A stretch of 64,000 nt of DNA from JBNLBS01 sp050303415 (GCA_050303415.1 JBNLBS010000001.1:173795-237794), one strand, 5' to 3'. Shown: positions 8,326 through 17,282, counted from the stretch's first letter. Numbers and translations: made by a program. The notes: a model not told the origin generated them from the letters alone.

Positions 8326-9336
8326 ATGACATCCCAATCAAACCAATCTAATAGCGAACAATCGCTTATTGATTTCAACTCCATCAAAAACCTAACTGCG
8401 GATGAGGCGAAAAAAGTTGATCGTCTGATTCTGGACGAACTAAGCTCCGATGTAGTACTCATCAATCAGATTGGTCACTATATCATTAGTAATGGCGGCA
8501 AAAGATTGCGTCCTATGCTTTTATTGCTTGCCGCCAAAGCTTTAGGCAAGTCCATGGATGGCCATTTGATTCTTGCTGCAGTCATCGAATTTATACACAC
8601 GGCAACTTTATTGCACGATGATGTTGTCGACGAATCCGAACTTAGACGCGGACAGGACTCCGCCAATGCTGTCTGGGGCAATGCGGCCAGCGTTTTAGTG
8701 GGTGATTATCTGTATTCCAGCGCCTTTGAAATGATGGTACGCACCAACAATATGCGGGTCATGGAAATCCTTTCTAAAACCACCACCGCAATTGCCGAAG
8801 GCGAAGTTCTGCAATTATTAAACTGTAACAACCCTGAAACCACCGAAGAAAAATACCTGGAAGTTATTTCCAGAAAAACAGCCATTCTTTTTAGCGCAGC
8901 CACACGTCTTAGCGCCGCACTAATTGAAAGCCCAAAAGAGATTGAAGAAAGCCTAGCCAACTACGGCCAGCATTTAGGCATCGCCTTCCAGTTAATTGAT
9001 GATGCACTCGATTATAAATCCAGCAAAGAGGAGCTGGGCAAGAATCTGGGTGATGACCTGGCCGAAGGCAAACCAACACTGCCATTGATTTACGCTATTG
9101 AAAACAGCACCCAGAAAAACGCCGAGATCATTATTGAAGCAATCAAAAACGGTAACCGAGACAGATTTAACGAAATCTACAATATAGTAAAGGCCTGTAA
9201 AGCTATTGATTACACCGAAAAACGTGCTGACGAAGAAGCACAAAAAGCAATCGACGCCATCGCTATACTGCCGGACTCCGAATACAAAGATGCATTAATT
9301 CAACTGGCAAAATTTTCCGTGCAAAGAAATCACTAA
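8326..9336 (+). CDS. ispB: Polyprenyl (octaprenyl-type) diphosphate synthase
   Basis: 336 residues. Both Asp-rich motifs of trans-isoprenyl diphosphate synthases are present: LLHDDVVDESELRRG near residue 85 and QLIDDALDY near 225. GGKRLRPML lies before the first. It builds the long side chain of ubiquinone from farnesyl and isopentenyl diphosphates. The position opposite rplU is the classical ispB context. A possible promoter (TTGACA at 8227, TAGGAT at 8251, 18-bp spacing) precedes it. The exact chain length cannot be read from the sequence. Confidence 0.93.
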   Translation: MTSQSNQSNSEQSLIDFNSIKNLTADEAKKVDRLILDELSSDVVLINQIGHYIISNGGKRLRPMLLLLAAKALGKSMDGHLILAAVIEFIHTATLLHDDVVDESELRRGQDSANAVWGNAASVLVGDYLYSSAFEMMVRTNNMRVMEILSKTTTAIAEGEVLQLLNCNNPETTEEKYLEVISRKTAILFSAATRLSAALIESPKEIEESLANYGQHLGIAFQLIDDALDYKSSKEELGKNLGDDLAEGKPTLPLIYAIENSTQKNAEIIIEAIKNGNRDRFNEIYNIVKACKAIDYTEKRADEEAQKAIDAIAILPDSEYKDALIQLAKFSVQRNH

Positions 9337-9386
9337 AATTACCCCGTCAGCAGCCGGATCTTAATTCCTGCCGCTGACATACTCAA

Positions 9387-10766
9387 TTAACCCGCATCGG
9401 CCAAACTCATCTCAACCCTGACGCAGATACCACAATTTTTGCCGTCGAGCAGCTCCACTTTAGCCTTATGTAAATCGGCAATTTCTTTTACGATAGCCAT
9501 ACCCAGGCCACATCCATCACCAAAGCTATCCTGAACCCGATAAAACCGCTCAAAAACCTTAGCCCGCTCCGCAACAGGGATACCACAACCATCATCCTCA
9601 ACCTCCAGACACACAGTTTGGTCAGCAGCCAGCCTGATCGTAATATGCCCCTCCTCACGCCCATATTCAATCGCATTGTCCAACAGATTAGCCAGCAGTT
9701 CCCGTAGCAAAACCGCATTCCCATTCACCCAAAGTATCTTATCCAGTCCTTCAAAACTCAACTCCTGCTGTTTTTGCATAGCTTTTGGTGCCCACTCTAT
9801 GCAAACTTCTTTAACCAATTGATTCAAATCGATTAATTCAAACTCATAAACCCCTTTACCCGACTCTGACCTCGCCAGAAGCAATAACTGACTAACAAGA
9901 TGAGAAGCACGGTCCGCACTGGTTTGTATTTGGGCCAAAGCCGGCTCCATTGAACCCAAATCAGTTTCTCGCCGGGCTCTCTCCACCTGCAGTTTTAAAC
10001 CGGCCAACGGGGTACGCAACTGGTGCGCCGCATTAGCAATAAATTTTTGCTGCGCACCAAGGGTCAATGATAGCTTTGCCAATAAATCATTTATGGTATC
10101 GGTCAGTGTTTTAACCTCGATAAAAACCTTAGACTCAGGAATTAGACTTAAGTCCTGAGGCGAGCGTAAGGCAATATCCCTGGTCAGCCTTTGCAACGGC
10201 TTTAAACCATGCTTTACTGCAAGAATAAGAAAATACAACATCAACAGAGCCATTACTACCTGCGGCACAAGGTCAGCAAGCAAAATATCTATCATCATTC
10301 CCTGGCGCTTACCTAAAGTTTCCGCCACATGGATAAATACCTTTTCCTTCAAGTGCTGATTTACCACCTGTATAGACACCCCACGCACCGGACGACCATA
10401 AATCACTGCATCAAAAAAAACCGGCTTAACCCACAGCTGATTTGTTCCAGGTGCTTCCGGCACAAAATTATCACCGGCCAGAATAGCTCCGGTTTCTGAA
10501 ATTACTTTAAAATATGTTTTATCAACATCATCCCACTTAAATATTTTCATTGCCGTCTCAGGCAAGTCCACAACGATCTTCTGCTTACTAACTTTAATCT
10601 CTTGAATCAATGAATGCGCCGAATTTAACAGCCAGCGATCATAAACTTTATCTACATAATGCAATGCCACAAAATATGAGATAGAGGTTTCAATAACAAA
10701 AAAAAGCACCATAGGAATCGCTAGATTTAATACAATTGTGCTTTTCAAGCTTTTGTATTGGGTCAT
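9387..10766 (-). CDS. Two-component sensor histidine kinase (QseC/TctE-like)
   Basis: 459 residues. A membrane segment at ~12-33, a periplasmic region of about 130 residues and a second membrane segment at ~165-186 are followed by a HAMP-like linker. The phosphoacceptor motif is AAHQLRTPLAGL. The ATPase domain has an N box (LLDNAIEYG), a G box (DDGCGIPVAERAKVFERFYR) and GLGMAIVKEI. The sensor part resembles the two-helix-anchored QseC/TctE group; its ligand is unknown. The start overlaps the response-regulator stop by 4 bp, so the two are translationally coupled. Confidence 0.92.
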   Translation of the reverse strand: MTQYKSLKSTIVLNLAIPMVLFFVIETSISYFVALHYVDKVYDRWLLNSAHSLIQEIKVSKQKIVVDLPETAMKIFKWDDVDKTYFKVISETGAILAGDNFVPEAPGTNQLWVKPVFFDAVIYGRPVRGVSIQVVNQHLKEKVFIHVAETLGKRQGMMIDILLADLVPQVVMALLMLYFLILAVKHGLKPLQRLTRDIALRSPQDLSLIPESKVFIEVKTLTDTINDLLAKLSLTLGAQQKFIANAAHQLRTPLAGLKLQVERARRETDLGSMEPALAQIQTSADRASHLVSQLLLLARSESGKGVYEFELIDLNQLVKEVCIEWAPKAMQKQQELSFEGLDKILWVNGNAVLLRELLANLLDNAIEYGREEGHITIRLAADQTVCLEVEDDGCGIPVAERAKVFERFYRVQDSFGDGCGLGMAIVKEIADLHKAKVELLDGKNCGICVRVEMSLADAG

Positions 10767-11431
10767 TTTTTCTCTTCCAACAGGTATCCCAGACCCCGGA
10801 CAGTACGGATTATCACACCATAATTTTCAATGCGTTTTCTAACTCGATGAATATACACTTCTACCGCATTATCTGCTATCGCATCCCCTTCCGCCGCCAA
10901 ACGTTGTGCAATCCTATCCTTACACACCACATTGCCGGCTTGTAACAATAAAATTTCCAGAACAGTCAACTCACGCGGAGAGAGTGATAACAGCTCCCCA
11001 TCCGCCTGCAGTTTCTGAGTCTGTGTATCAAATCCCAAGCGTCCAACCGAAATCATATTTTGAAAGCCACCATAACACCGTCTGATCAACGCCTGTATTC
11101 TAGCCTCCAGCTCTTTAAGCTCAAACGGCTTAGTCATATAATCATCTGCGCCCTGACGAATCCCCTCTATCCGATCATTGACCTCATCCCTTGCCGTCAG
11201 GATAAAAATAGGCAACGCCACCTTCTTTTTACGTAGCTTACGTAACAACTCCAAACCGTCCATATCCGGCAAACCAAGGTCCAACAACAGCAAATCAAAA
11301 TCCTGAGCCTGTAATAAAGGCTCTACACTTTTCCCCGAACGGGTCACCGTTACGGAGTAACCCGCATCAGACAAGGTATGCTTAAGCCCATCGGCTAAAA
11401 TTGAATCATCTTCAATTAATAAAATATTCAT
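10763..11431 (-). CDS. OmpR-family response regulator
   Basis: 222 residues. The receiver domain has acidic residues Asp8 and Asp9, phosphoacceptor Asp51 (LLLLDLGLPDMDG), switch Thr in ILTARD and Lys in MTKPF. The C-terminal winged helix (~125-220) has the OmpR-type RELTVLEILL and VEVYIHRVRKRI stretches. It is cotranscribed with the kinase at 9387. A perfect tandem 11-bp repeat lies 6 bp upstream of its start, which suggests autoregulation and control of the divergent carbonic anhydrase gene. Confidence 0.93.
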   Translation of the reverse strand: MNILLIEDDSILADGLKHTLSDAGYSVTVTRSGKSVEPLLQAQDFDLLLLDLGLPDMDGLELLRKLRKKKVALPIFILTARDEVNDRIEGIRQGADDYMTKPFELKELEARIQALIRRCYGGFQNMISVGRLGFDTQTQKLQADGELLSLSPRELTVLEILLLQAGNVVCKDRIAQRLAAEGDAIADNAVEVYIHRVRKRIENYGVIIRTVRGLGYLLEEKK

Positions 11432-11436
11432 AACAA

Positions 11437-11458
11437 TTGAAAGGTTGTTGAAAGGTTG
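11437..11458. promoter_or_regulatory. Perfect tandem 11-bp repeat, putative response-regulator operator
   Basis: TTGAAAGGTTG occurs twice with no gap (11437-11447 and 11448-11458). The 11-bp centre-to-centre spacing is what dimeric OmpR/PhoB-type regulators use. It lies between the regulator gene (starts at 11431, minus) and the carbonic anhydrase gene (starts at 11521, plus). A related tandem repeat occurs at 1029-1050 before the other carbonic anhydrase locus. Confidence 0.6.
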
Positions 11459-11520
11459 GACAGATAGAATACAGAACAGACAAAGATTAACAAATCTAAA
11501 TTTTTTAGACTGGTGAGAAT

Positions 11521-12159
11521 ATGCAGGCTTTCGAAAAATTATTACAAAACAACCAGGAATGGGCTGATAATAAAAAAATTGCCGATCCTGAGTTCTTTAC
11601 ACAAATGGCCAAAGAGCAAAAACCGGATATATTATGGATCGGCTGCTCTGACAGCAGGGTACCGGCCGAGATTGTAGTCAAGGCACAACCCGGGGAAATG
11701 TTTATTCACCGTAACATTGCCAATCAGGTGATTGCCACCGATTTCAACTGCCTAAGCGTTCTGCAGTATGCAGTTAATGTGCTTCAGGTTAAGCATATCG
11801 TTGTCTGCGGCCATTATAACTGCGGCGGTATTAAAGCGGCGCTGAGCAAACAAAACGCAGACCTAGTCATTACCAACAAATGGCTAATGCACATAAAAAA
11901 CATTTACCGTTTACACCAGATAGAAATTGACAATTTACCAACGGAAGAACAACGCATCAACAAACTGGTTGAGTTGAATATTCTTGAGCAGGTACACGCC
12001 TTATCTCATACTTCAATTATTCAACAATCATGGGACCAGGTCGATGGACCAATCATACATGGCTGCGTATATAATTTATCTGACGGACTGTTAAAACCCT
12101 TATTAACATTAGACTCCAGCACCGAGATCCCGGCAATTTACCAATATATTCGAGATTAA
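11521..12159 (+). CDS. can: Beta-class carbonic anhydrase (paralogue 2)
   Basis: 212 residues, the normal length for this class. The zinc and catalytic residues are Cys42-x-Asp44-x-Arg46 (GCSDSR) and His98/Cys101 (CGHYNCGG). Most of the protein is closely similar to the copy at 1561; the difference is mainly at the C-terminus. It interconverts CO2 and bicarbonate in the cytosol. It is transcribed alone, divergent from the two-component system, and the tandem repeat at 11437-11458 lies in its upstream region. A hairpin at 12213-12239 lies downstream. Confidence 0.95.
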   Translation: MQAFEKLLQNNQEWADNKKIADPEFFTQMAKEQKPDILWIGCSDSRVPAEIVVKAQPGEMFIHRNIANQVIATDFNCLSVLQYAVNVLQVKHIVVCGHYNCGGIKAALSKQNADLVITNKWLMHIKNIYRLHQIEIDNLPTEEQRINKLVELNILEQVHALSHTSIIQQSWDQVDGPIIHGCVYNLSDGLLKPLLTLDSSTEIPAIYQYIRD

Positions 12160-12212
12160 AACAAGCGCTATAACTGACAGTCAATCGAGCAAAGGACGGC
12201 AGATATAAAAAG

Positions 12213-12239
12213 GGGCTTGCTGTTTAAACAGGCAAGCCC
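12213..12239. terminator. Bidirectional terminator between carbonic anhydrase 2 and iscA
   Basis: GGGCTTGC-TGTTT pairs with AAACA-GGCAAGCCC (about 13 bp with one bulge). The minus strand continues with TTTTTAT and the plus strand reaches TTTTT a few bases later. It closes two converging transcripts. Confidence 0.85.
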
Positions 12240-12248
12240 AGAACTTTT

Positions 12249-12572
12249 TCAGACTGAAAAACTCTCGCCACAACCACAGGTTCCGGTTGCATTTGGATTA
12301 TTGAACTTGAAAGACTCATTTAAGCCCTCACGGCGAAAATCCAGCTCAATACCATCCAGAAACTTTGTATCATCCTGGGCAACAATCAACTTAACGCCAT
12401 ATTGCTCAATTATCGTATCCGATTCTTGTACCGCATCGGCATAGTCAATGGTATAGGCATAACCGGAACAACCCGCCTGCTTCACCCCCAACTTCAGGCC
12501 TAAGCCTTTGCCGCGCTTATCCAGTTGTTTTTTAATTTGTTTTGCCGCATTCTCTGTTAATGATATAGCCAT
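12249..12572 (-). CDS. iscA: Iron-sulfur cluster assembly protein IscA
   Basis: 107 residues of the A-type carrier family (HesB/IscA). The three conserved cysteines are present: one in KQAGCSGYAY (residue 35) and two in GTCGCGESF near the C-terminus. It delivers Fe-S clusters to apo-proteins. It lies 9 bp after iscS, last gene of the unit trmJ-cysE-iscR-iscS-iscA, and is followed by a strong terminator. No iscU, hscB, hscA or fdx follows. Confidence 0.93.
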   Translation of the reverse strand: MAISLTENAAKQIKKQLDKRGKGLGLKLGVKQAGCSGYAYTIDYADAVQESDTIIEQYGVKLIVAQDDTKFLDGIELDFRREGLNESFKFNNPNATGTCGCGESFSV

Positions 12573-12581
12573 AAAGACCTC

Positions 12582-13694
12582 TTACTCACTTTGATTAATC
12601 AAAGTTTTTAAAATATTAATAAACTGTTTAATTTCAGTCTCGGTATTTGCCTGCCCCAGACTGATTCGAATTGCCGCTTTTGCCAACTCCGGAGTTACCC
12701 CCATTGCTATCAATACCGGGCTTGGTTGCCCGCCACCACTGGCACAAGCAGATGCACTGGAAACAGCAATGCCCTTACCATCCAACTGCATTAACAGCAT
12801 TTCACCATCACTACCGGTAATTGCAAATTGCACAGTATTCGCAAGTCGATCCACATCAGCAGAAAAAACACTTAACCCCGGAATCTGATTTAACTCCTGC
12901 TCCAGCAGCAATCTACAATGCAAATTTTTTTCTTGCCGCTCAAGCATTTCTAAACGAGCCAATTCGGCTGCTTTGCCAAAACCTATAATGGCGGCTACAT
13001 TTTCCGTACCCGGTCTTAAACCTCGCTCCTGTCCTCCACCCAACTGTACCGGATCAACAGCTATCGATTTATCCAGTACTAGTGCACCACAACCCTTTGG
13101 TCCATAAATCTTATGGCTTGATAAAGACATAAGTTGTACCCCGAGCTGTTTAAAAGACACCGGCATTTTGCCGGCTGCCTGCACGGCATCTGTATGTAAG
13201 GTAAAGCCTTTGTCAACCAAGCATTGACTATATTCGGCCAGATTTTGAATGGCACCCGTCTCATTATTGGCCAGCATGATTGATACCAGACCGGATTTGA
13301 CCTGAGCCAAGTGCTGTATTGCGTCCTGCCTAACAATCCCCTGTTCATTAACCGTTATGGTTTTAAGCTCAACACCTTGCTGTTGCAAACGTAGCGCCGG
13401 CTGGAAGATAGATGGATGTTCAATGGCTGAAATAGCCAACGTGTCCTGAGGTTTTACAACGGTTAGAGCCAGATTATTTGCCTCGGTTCCGCCACTGGTA
13501 AATACAACCTGATCAGGATGGGCATCAACCAATGCAGCAACTTGCTCCCTGGCCGTCTCAATCGCACTTCGACTTAACCGGCCTAATCGATATAAACTGG
13601 AAGGGTTGCCATAGAACCGGTTAAAAAAAGGCTGCATTGCGTCCAGTACCCGTTCATCAACTGGTGTGGTAGCATTGTGATCAAAGTAGATCAT
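12582..13694 (-). CDS. iscS: Cysteine desulfurase (IscS/NifS family)
   Basis: 370 residues, class V PLP-dependent enzyme that takes sulfur from cysteine for Fe-S clusters. Visible: the N-terminal MIYFDHNATTP, FTSGGTEANN, the PLP-lysine region SLSSHKIYGPKGCGAL, and the persulfide cysteine loop SSASACASG. It is shorter than typical IscS (about 404 residues) and its N-terminus and loop look closer to the NifS-like subgroup. It overlaps iscR by 4 bp. Confidence 0.93.
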   Translation of the reverse strand: MIYFDHNATTPVDERVLDAMQPFFNRFYGNPSSLYRLGRLSRSAIETAREQVAALVDAHPDQVVFTSGGTEANNLALTVVKPQDTLAISAIEHPSIFQPALRLQQQGVELKTITVNEQGIVRQDAIQHLAQVKSGLVSIMLANNETGAIQNLAEYSQCLVDKGFTLHTDAVQAAGKMPVSFKQLGVQLMSLSSHKIYGPKGCGALVLDKSIAVDPVQLGGGQERGLRPGTENVAAIIGFGKAAELARLEMLERQEKNLHCRLLLEQELNQIPGLSVFSADVDRLANTVQFAITGSDGEMLLMQLDGKGIAVSSASACASGGGQPSPVLIAMGVTPELAKAAIRISLGQANTETEIKQFINILKTLINQSE

Positions 13695-14182
13695 TCGGGC
13701 CTTACACTAACCCCCTCATGCAGAGTAGCTTCAATCACATGATGGGTAGAGCTATCCTGCCTTTTAGCAACTTCTTGCACACTGCTTCTGGCCAGCAGAT
13801 CTCCCAGGCTGATTCCTCTTAAATAGTTACGAATCTGATCGCTTAACCCCATCCATAAATCATGTGTCAAGCAAGCCTGGTTATTCTGACAATTGCCTTC
13901 ACCGCCGCATTTTGTGGAATCCAACGGCTCATCCACAGCCTCAATAACCTCGGCAACATTAATATCTTTAGCATCACGACTTAATTTATAGCCACCACCC
14001 GGTCCTCGAACCCCAGTCACCATACCGGCACGGCGTAAACGTGCAAATAATTGCTCCAGATAGGATAGAGAAATTGTTTGTCGTGTAGCAATATCCGTTA
14101 AAGTTACCGGTTTCTTCTGACTATGAAAAGCCAAATCCAACATTGCCGTAACTGCATAACGGCCTTTAGTGGTTAATCGCAC
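13691..14182 (-). CDS. iscR: Rrf2-family Fe-S regulator IscR
   Basis: 163 residues. A winged helix at the N-terminus (MRLTTKGRYAVTAMLDLAFH) is followed by the cluster-binding cysteines in the segment CGGEGNCQNNQAC (three Cys near residues 92-104). Holo-IscR senses Fe-S supply and represses its own operon. The promoter at 14217-14248 has a matching IscR half-site over its -35 box, which supports autoregulation. Overlaps iscS. Confidence 0.94.
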   Translation of the reverse strand: MRLTTKGRYAVTAMLDLAFHSQKKPVTLTDIATRQTISLSYLEQLFARLRRAGMVTGVRGPGGGYKLSRDAKDINVAEVIEAVDEPLDSTKCGGEGNCQNNQACLTHDLWMGLSDQIRNYLRGISLGDLLARSSVQEVAKRQDSSTHHVIEATLHEGVSVRPE

Positions 14183-14216
14183 GAGACAATCCTTAATAAA
14201 TTAATTAAATATTTCC

Positions 14217-14248
14217 ACTATACTTAACCCAGCAAATTAGTCAACTAT
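14217..14248 (-). promoter_or_regulatory. iscR promoter with overlapping IscR type-1 half-site
   Basis: Minus strand: TTGACT (14244-14239), 16-bp spacer, TATAGT (14222-14217). The -35 box lies inside ATAGTTGACT (14248-14239), which matches the left half of the IscR type-1 consensus (ATASYYGACT); the right half is weak. The start codon is 35 bp downstream. Confidence 0.65.
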
Positions 14249-14311
14249 TTAGCCTATTAAACACAATTTCCGCAGTGTTTTTTGGTAAATCTTACAGAAC
14301 AAACAAGGTTT

Positions 14312-15088
14312 TTAAATGCCAGAGCCTTTATCATCCCCGGCATAATCATCAATTTCCGCCACATCCAGCTCAGGAATATGGGTATCCTCATGCTTAATGC
14401 CCGCTTCACTCAAAGCGGTTTTCATGCATTCAATCTGTTTATCCTGAGAATGAATATGATCCAGCATTTTATTGATGGTATAGGCTATTGGATCCGGCAT
14501 ATCACTGGTTGCTCCATAAGCATCAAAGCCCATTTTACTGGCAATCGCCTCCCTTTCCGCAGTTTTCTTTTTAGCATTAGGATTAACCCGATGAGCTGGA
14601 ATACCCACCACAGTAACACCAGCAGGAACCGGCTTAAGCACAACTGAATTTGACCCTACCCTGGCACCCTCACCAATTTCAATCGGCCCTAGAACCTGAG
14701 CACCCGCACCAATAACCACGCCATTATGTAAAGTTGGGTGACGCTTGCCTTTATTCCAACTGGTCCCTCCCAGCGTGACTCCGTGATACAAAGTACAATC
14801 ATCGCCAATTACCGCCGTTTCACCAATGACTATCCCCATACCATGGTCAATAAAAAAACGCTTACCTATAGTCGCTCCCGGATGAATTTCAATACCGGTT
14901 AAAAAACGGCCAATATGCGAAATAAAACGCGCCAATAACCTTAAACCCGCAATCCATAAAAAATGACTGACCCGGTGAATCAAAACCGCATGAAAACCAG
15001 GGTAAGAAGTAATCACTTCAATAACCGATTGTGCCGCTGGGTCTCTATCAAAGACACAATCAATATTTTCTTTTATCTCTTTCCACAT
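14312..15088 (-). CDS. cysE: Serine O-acetyltransferase
   Basis: 258 residues. The C-terminal left-handed beta-helix (hexapeptide repeats) includes GIEIHPGATIGKRFFIDHG, IGETAVIGDDCTLYHGVTLG and GAGAQVLGPIEIG. It makes O-acetylserine for cysteine synthesis, and so supplies the sulfur donor for the neighbouring iscS. The last ~50 residues are charged and not part of the fold. It follows trmJ by 5 bp; iscR downstream has its own promoter. Confidence 0.94.
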   Translation of the reverse strand: MWKEIKENIDCVFDRDPAAQSVIEVITSYPGFHAVLIHRVSHFLWIAGLRLLARFISHIGRFLTGIEIHPGATIGKRFFIDHGMGIVIGETAVIGDDCTLYHGVTLGGTSWNKGKRHPTLHNGVVIGAGAQVLGPIEIGEGARVGSNSVVLKPVPAGVTVVGIPAHRVNPNAKKKTAEREAIASKMGFDAYGATSDMPDPIAYTINKMLDHIHSQDKQIECMKTALSEAGIKHEDTHIPELDVAEIDDYAGDDKGSGI

Positions 15089-15093
15089 AATGT

Positions 15094-15816
15094 CTATCGC
15101 TTATTACCTTGTGACATTCTTAAAATCCCCCTAAGGATATCGACTTCTTTTGTATCCAATCTGGTTCGGTTATAAATTCTACGCAATCGACGCATGATGG
15201 ATTTGGATTTATCCGGGTGCATAAAACCAATATCAATCAAGGCTTCATGCAAATGCTGATAAAACAACTCCATTTGCGAAGAGGTTGCCAATACATCCTC
15301 GTCTTTATCGCCGACCAGTATTTCTTTATTTAACCCGGAAGCGGCAAACAGCTCATAACACACCACTTGTACAGCCGCAGCCAGGTTTAACGAACTATAT
15401 TCCTCATTACACGGAATTCTCAATAAAAATTGACACAAATCCAGCTCATGATTTTTCAATCCTGAATTCTCCCGACCAAAAACAATGGCCACCTGGTTAT
15501 TCACTGCTTCGACACATAACTTATCTGCGCATTGCTTCGGGGTCAGCTCCGGCCAGCTAATGGTTCTGCAGCGAGCACTGGCGCCGATTACAATGGAACA
15601 GTCCGCTATCGCTTCTGGCAAGCTTTCACACACCGTGGCTGCCATTAAAATATCATCCGCCCCTGAAGCCCGGGAAGTCGCGTCAGCACTAGGAAAAATG
15701 TTAGGCGCAACCAGATAAAGATTGCTCATTTTCATATTTTTCATAGCCCTGGCAACACCTCCAATATTACCGGGGTGTGAGGTTTCAACCAGAACAATTC
15801 TTATATTGGCTAGCAA
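15094..15816 (-). CDS. trmJ: tRNA (cytidine/uridine-2'-O-)-methyltransferase TrmJ
   Basis: 240 residues, SPOUT-class methyltransferase. Visible: N-terminal VLVETSHPGNIGGVARAMKN, the FGRENSGL motif and the knot region IPCNEEYSSLNLAAAVQVVCYE. TrmJ methylates the ribose of residue 32 in tRNA anticodon loops. The gene order trmJ-cysE-iscR-iscS is common in Gammaproteobacteria. It is divergent from suhB with a 90-bp gap. Confidence 0.93.
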   Translation of the reverse strand: MLANIRIVLVETSHPGNIGGVARAMKNMKMSNLYLVAPNIFPSADATSRASGADDILMAATVCESLPEAIADCSIVIGASARCRTISWPELTPKQCADKLCVEAVNNQVAIVFGRENSGLKNHELDLCQFLLRIPCNEEYSSLNLAAAVQVVCYELFAASGLNKEILVGDKDEDVLATSSQMELFYQHLHEALIDIGFMHPDKSKSIMRRLRRIYNRTRLDTKEVDILRGILRMSQGNKR

Positions 15817-15906
15817 GGCCTTACCTCATTCGTAAAAAAAGGATCAAGTTTAACAAAGATTTGATATGCTATTAATATTTTCAATTGCTCATTAACAATT
15901 TTATTT

Positions 15907-16701
15907 ATGCACCCAATGCTTAATATAGCGGTTCGCGCCGCAAGAAGCGCGGGCGATATTATCCTTCGCTCATCTAATAACCGCAGCAACCTTCAAATCA
16001 ATCAGAAAGGTAAAAACGATTTTGCCACCGAAATAGATCGAATGGCAGAAAATGAAATTATCAACATCATTAAATCCGCCTACCCGGATCATGCCATTAT
16101 GGCTGAAGAAAGCGGTGAAAAAAGTGGAAATGATTTTATTTGGGTCATCGATCCCTTGGATGGCACAACCAACTTTATTCATGATTTCCCTCAATATTCC
16201 GTTTCCATCGCTTTAATCAATAAGGGCAAAACGGAAATAGGCGTTGTTTACGATCCAATACGTGATGAATTGTTTACCGCTACCAGAGGAGCAGGCGCCA
16301 CACTAAACAACCGACGCATTCGAGTAAGTCAACAAAACAGCTTGCAAGGCTCCCTGGTCGGAACCGGTTTTCCTTTTAAAAACCAACACCATTTGGATAC
16401 TTATTTAAGTATGTTTAAAGCCATATTTACCCAGGCATCAGATGTTCGTCGCGCTGGTTCAGCCGCACTTGACCTGGCATATGTTGCCCTCGGTCGTCTG
16501 GATAGTTTCTGGGAAATTGGCCTAAAACCTTGGGATATGGCTGCCGGCATTTTATTAATTCAAGAAGCCGGTGGTGTGGTTACCGATTTCTCTTTCAAGG
16601 ATAAATATATGGAATCCGGTAACCTGATTGCCGGCAACCCCAAAATTCATCAACAAATGTATAGGGCTATCGAGCCATTTGTTACCGACAAACTGAAGTA
16701 A
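15907..16701 (+). CDS. suhB: Inositol-1-monophosphatase family protein SuhB
   Basis: 264 residues. The Mg-dependent phosphatase motifs are all present: EEsG (residues ~66-69, AEESGEKSG), WVIDPLDGTTNF (~78-89) and WDMAAG (~209-214). The N-terminus MHPMLNIAVRAARSAG is as in SuhB. In enteric bacteria SuhB also joins rRNA antitermination complexes; whether this applies here is not shown by the sequence. A hairpin follows at 16711. Confidence 0.93.
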   Translation: MHPMLNIAVRAARSAGDIILRSSNNRSNLQINQKGKNDFATEIDRMAENEIINIIKSAYPDHAIMAEESGEKSGNDFIWVIDPLDGTTNFIHDFPQYSVSIALINKGKTEIGVVYDPIRDELFTATRGAGATLNNRRIRVSQQNSLQGSLVGTGFPFKNQHHLDTYLSMFKAIFTQASDVRRAGSAALDLAYVALGRLDSFWEIGLKPWDMAAGILLIQEAGGVVTDFSFKDKYMESGNLIAGNPKIHQQMYRAIEPFVTDKLK

Positions 16702-16710
16702 CAAAAATGA

Positions 16711-16735
16711 TAACGAGAGCCTTGTGCTCTCGTTA
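16711..16735. terminator. Hairpin between converging suhB and rimI
   Basis: TAACGAGAGC (16711-16720) pairs perfectly with GCTCTCGTTA (16726-16735) around a 5-nt loop. On the minus strand the stem is followed by TCATTTTTG, so termination is likelier for the rimI transcript. Confidence 0.7.
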
Positions 16736-16739
16736 ACAC

Positions 16740-17282
16740 CTAAAAAATCTCGTATGCAAACATCACTGCATCTTCACGACCATTCTCCGCCTGATAATAA
16801 CCTTTTCTAACACCGATAATATTAAAACCGAAGCTTTCATATAATTTTACCGCGGGTTTATTAGACGGCCTGACTTCCAGAAATATCTTATTAGCTTTTC
16901 CCCTGGCCTGCTCAACAATATGCTCAAGCATTTTCCGGCCAAAACCTTGATTCTTAATAGAAGGGTCTATACAGATATTTAAAATATGGCCTTCATCAAC
17001 TGCATACGAAACAATGCAGTAGCCCAAAATCTGATTAGGCATTTCATACACCCAGCAGCTGTAGCCGGCTTTTAAGCAGTCTTTAAACACCCCTTCAGAC
17101 CAGGGATAACTATAATTTTTTCTTTCAACTTCCATTACCCCAGGCAAGTCCGCCGCAGTCATTTTACGCAAACGCATTAAATCTTTTGTACTGACAGAGT
17201 CTGGAAAAACACGGGCATAAAAATCCCGATCAGCATCATAACTCAAGATACTCTTTACCTTATTAAAAATTCCTTGCATCAT
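16740..17282 (-). CDS. rimI: Ribosomal-protein-alanine N-acetyltransferase RimI (GNAT)
   Basis: 180 residues. The GNAT core begins near residue 36 (LRKMTAADLPGVMEVE). Acetyl-CoA binding is marked by IDPSIKNQGFGRKMLEHIV, and the C-terminal part (LEVRPSNKPAVKLYESFGF) is typical of RimI. About 35 extra N-terminal residues precede the fold. A later start is possible, but the ATG used here overlaps the upstream stop by 4 bp, which favours coupling. It acetylates the N-terminus of ribosomal protein S18. Confidence 0.9.
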   Translation of the reverse strand: MMQGIFNKVKSILSYDADRDFYARVFPDSVSTKDLMRLRKMTAADLPGVMEVERKNYSYPWSEGVFKDCLKAGYSCWVYEMPNQILGYCIVSYAVDEGHILNICIDPSIKNQGFGRKMLEHIVEQARGKANKIFLEVRPSNKPAVKLYESFGFNIIGVRKGYYQAENGREDAVMFAYEIF

